Below, one piece after another: positions 7,431 to 8,372 of a DNA stretch of 8,372 nucleotides. Origin of the DNA: an uncultured Acidobacteriota bacterium (GTDB lineage: Bacteria; Acidobacteriota; Terriglobia; Terriglobales; Acidobacteriaceae); the NCBI GenBank assembly GCA_903832475.1, contig CAILBQ010000260.1, positions 1 to 8,372 on the forward strand, given 5' to 3'. The notes under the pieces were generated by a model, which saw only the letters and a list, made by a program, of their open reading frames with translations, made no database searches and had not been told where the DNA came from. Both the position numbers and the translations under genes were made by a program. Each line of letters starts with the position of its first letter. Position 1 is the stretch's first letter.

Positions 7431-8372
7431 TTACTGAATTACATACGCCTGAACTCGCGAATAGACAAACGATCTGTCCCGCGCAAGCAGTTCAGCGCTC
7501 AGTGCCTCTTGGAGCACAATCCTCGACTGCAAACTCTCCGGCACGTCGCGTGGGACAATGAGGTTCCGGAAACACACCCGGGCACCCCGCTTTGCAGTGC
7601 GCGCAACCTCCGTAAACAAGCGAACAGTCTCTTGCGCGCTCATCAACTCACAAATATTCGACAGACTAAATGCATCGATGGAAGCTGACGGCTGCCGCCC
7701 AAGCCAGCTTTGCGCGTCCGCGGTCACAATCTCAAGCCTGTCCAGACGATCCCTGACAAGCGGGAGATTCTCCTTTTTCAGATAATCCGGCACTGCCTCC
7801 TCACTGAAGTACTTACCGCGCAGATATTGAGCTAGAAAGTAATTATCTTCAATGGGGATGTCGCACATCGCATGCTTCGATCTCCGGAAGAAGCTCTCCG
7901 CAAACGAGGAAGACCCATCATCAAACTTGAAATAATCCGCTGTCAGACCACGCTTTGCCAGCATCCGCTTGTTAAATGCCAGTTGAAAAAGAAGCCGCCA
8001 CTGCATCGTGTTCCATCTCCGATCGAAGTACTGCTTTTGCTGTTCCACAGTCTCGCACTCAAAGAGACCTTCGATCCTCTTCTTTCCCTGCACCAGCGCC
8101 AACACCTTGACGAATTTTTGAATGAAAGACTCATATCTGCCTTGATAGACAACTCCGGTTCGAATGGCGTCCGCCTTGCTTGTCCAATACCTTGAAGCTT
8201 CCTCACTCAATCCGCTTTGTAACTCGTGGAATGTTTCGCACCGATTGTCTTGCGCGTCAATTCCAAGAAACTGCCGCAAGGCTTGATAGTCAAGCCGGCG
8301 AACGGCCTCACGCTTCAGTTCCAGCAAATAAGACTGCGAAGCATTGATATCCACGGCAAACACTTTTCCGGG
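7431..8372 (-). CDS. DUF3419/BtaA-like S-adenosylmethionine-dependent 3-amino-3-carboxypropyl transferase, N-terminus outside window
   Basis: The frame is open to the right edge (first visible residues PGKVFAVDINASQ) and stops with TAA at 7433-7431, giving 313 residues. Members usually have about 370-400, so some 60-90 N-terminal residues are missing, including the glycine-rich first S-adenosylmethionine motif. What remains fits the DUF3419 family: AVDINASQSYLLELKREA at the end of the second Rossmann strand; a middle alpha-helical part with FDRRWNTMQWRLLFQLAF; YLRGKYF; and a late SIDAFSLSNICELM followed by ARVCFRNLI. BtaA moves the 3-amino-3-carboxypropyl group of S-adenosylmethionine to diacylglycerol, giving the precursor that BtaB methylates to the betaine lipid DGTS. 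Other DUF3419 members may use other acceptors, so the specific reaction is inferred. No BtaB-like methyltransferase is in the window; one could lie beyond the right edge. It precedes the PfkB-type kinase on the same strand. The GTG at 8363 is an internal valine codon, not the start. Confidence 0.82.
   Translation of the reverse strand, partial: PGKVFAVDINASQSYLLELKREAVRRLDYQALRQFLGIDAQDNRCETFHELQSGLSEEASRYWTSKADAIRTGVVYQGRYESFIQKFVKVLALVQGKKRIEGLFECETVEQQKQYFDRRWNTMQWRLLFQLAFNKRMLAKRGLTADYFKFDDGSSSFAESFFRRSKHAMCDIPIEDNYFLAQYLRGKYFSEEAVPDYLKKENLPLVRDRLDRLEIVTADAQSWLGRQPSASIDAFSLSNICELMSAQETVRLFTEVARTAKRGARVCFRNLIVPRDVPESLQSRIVLQEALSAELLARDRSFVYSRVQAYVIQ

Noticed and set aside
1..8372. Mobile elements, CRISPR repeats, tRNA or rRNA genes
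   Set aside because: No repeat array, transposase-like protein, terminal inverted repeats or tRNA-like segments were noticed; almost every base is in one of six ordinary coding regions.

Overview
This window looks like a piece of a Gram-negative chromosome of moderately high G+C (judged by eye, not counted). The style of the proteins best fits an Acidobacteriota genome of the Terriglobia/Acidobacteriaceae type. That includes the YVTN propeller with its proline-rich C-terminus and the TolC protein with an NAVHEYTSQG-like segment. This placement is from remembered family resemblance, not from a search. The window is almost fully coding: six genes, two of them cut by the window edges, no gap above about 55 bp, and no RNA gene, mobile element or CRISPR array that I can see.

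Left part (1-6372, plus strand): a compact set of four genes. It opens with the C-terminal part of a YVTN/YncE-like beta-propeller protein. A TolC-family outer membrane factor follows 2 nt after the propeller's stop codon. A lipoprotein-type periplasmic adaptor (HlyD/AcrA/CzcB-like) starts 2 nt after the TolC stop. A 1051-residue RND inner-membrane permease starts at a GTG that overlaps the adaptor's stop codon (GTGA). Together the last three make a complete tripartite efflux pump running from inner to outer membrane. The spacing implies one transcript with translational coupling. The promoter lies to the left of the window. The order outer membrane factor, adaptor, permease is the czcCBA order, but the permease carries the Asp-Asp TM4 signature of proton-driven drug pumps (HAE-1/AcrB type), so the substrate cannot be fixed from sequence.

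Right part (6378-8372, minus strand): two genes read towards the efflux operon and end only 5 bp from it, tail to tail. The upstream one, cut by the right edge, is a DUF3419/BtaA-like protein, the family that includes the S-adenosylmethionine:diacylglycerol 3-amino-3-carboxypropyl transferase of betaine-lipid (DGTS) synthesis. 54 nt downstream is a PfkB/ribokinase-family kinase with a clear DTTGAGD catalytic motif and unknown substrate. They may be co-transcribed.

I found no clearly undescribed system. The points worth a second look are the mixed HAE/HME character of the pump, its histidine- and acid-rich cytoplasmic loop, the propeller gene tied to the pump operon, and the BtaA-like gene next to a sugar-type kinase.
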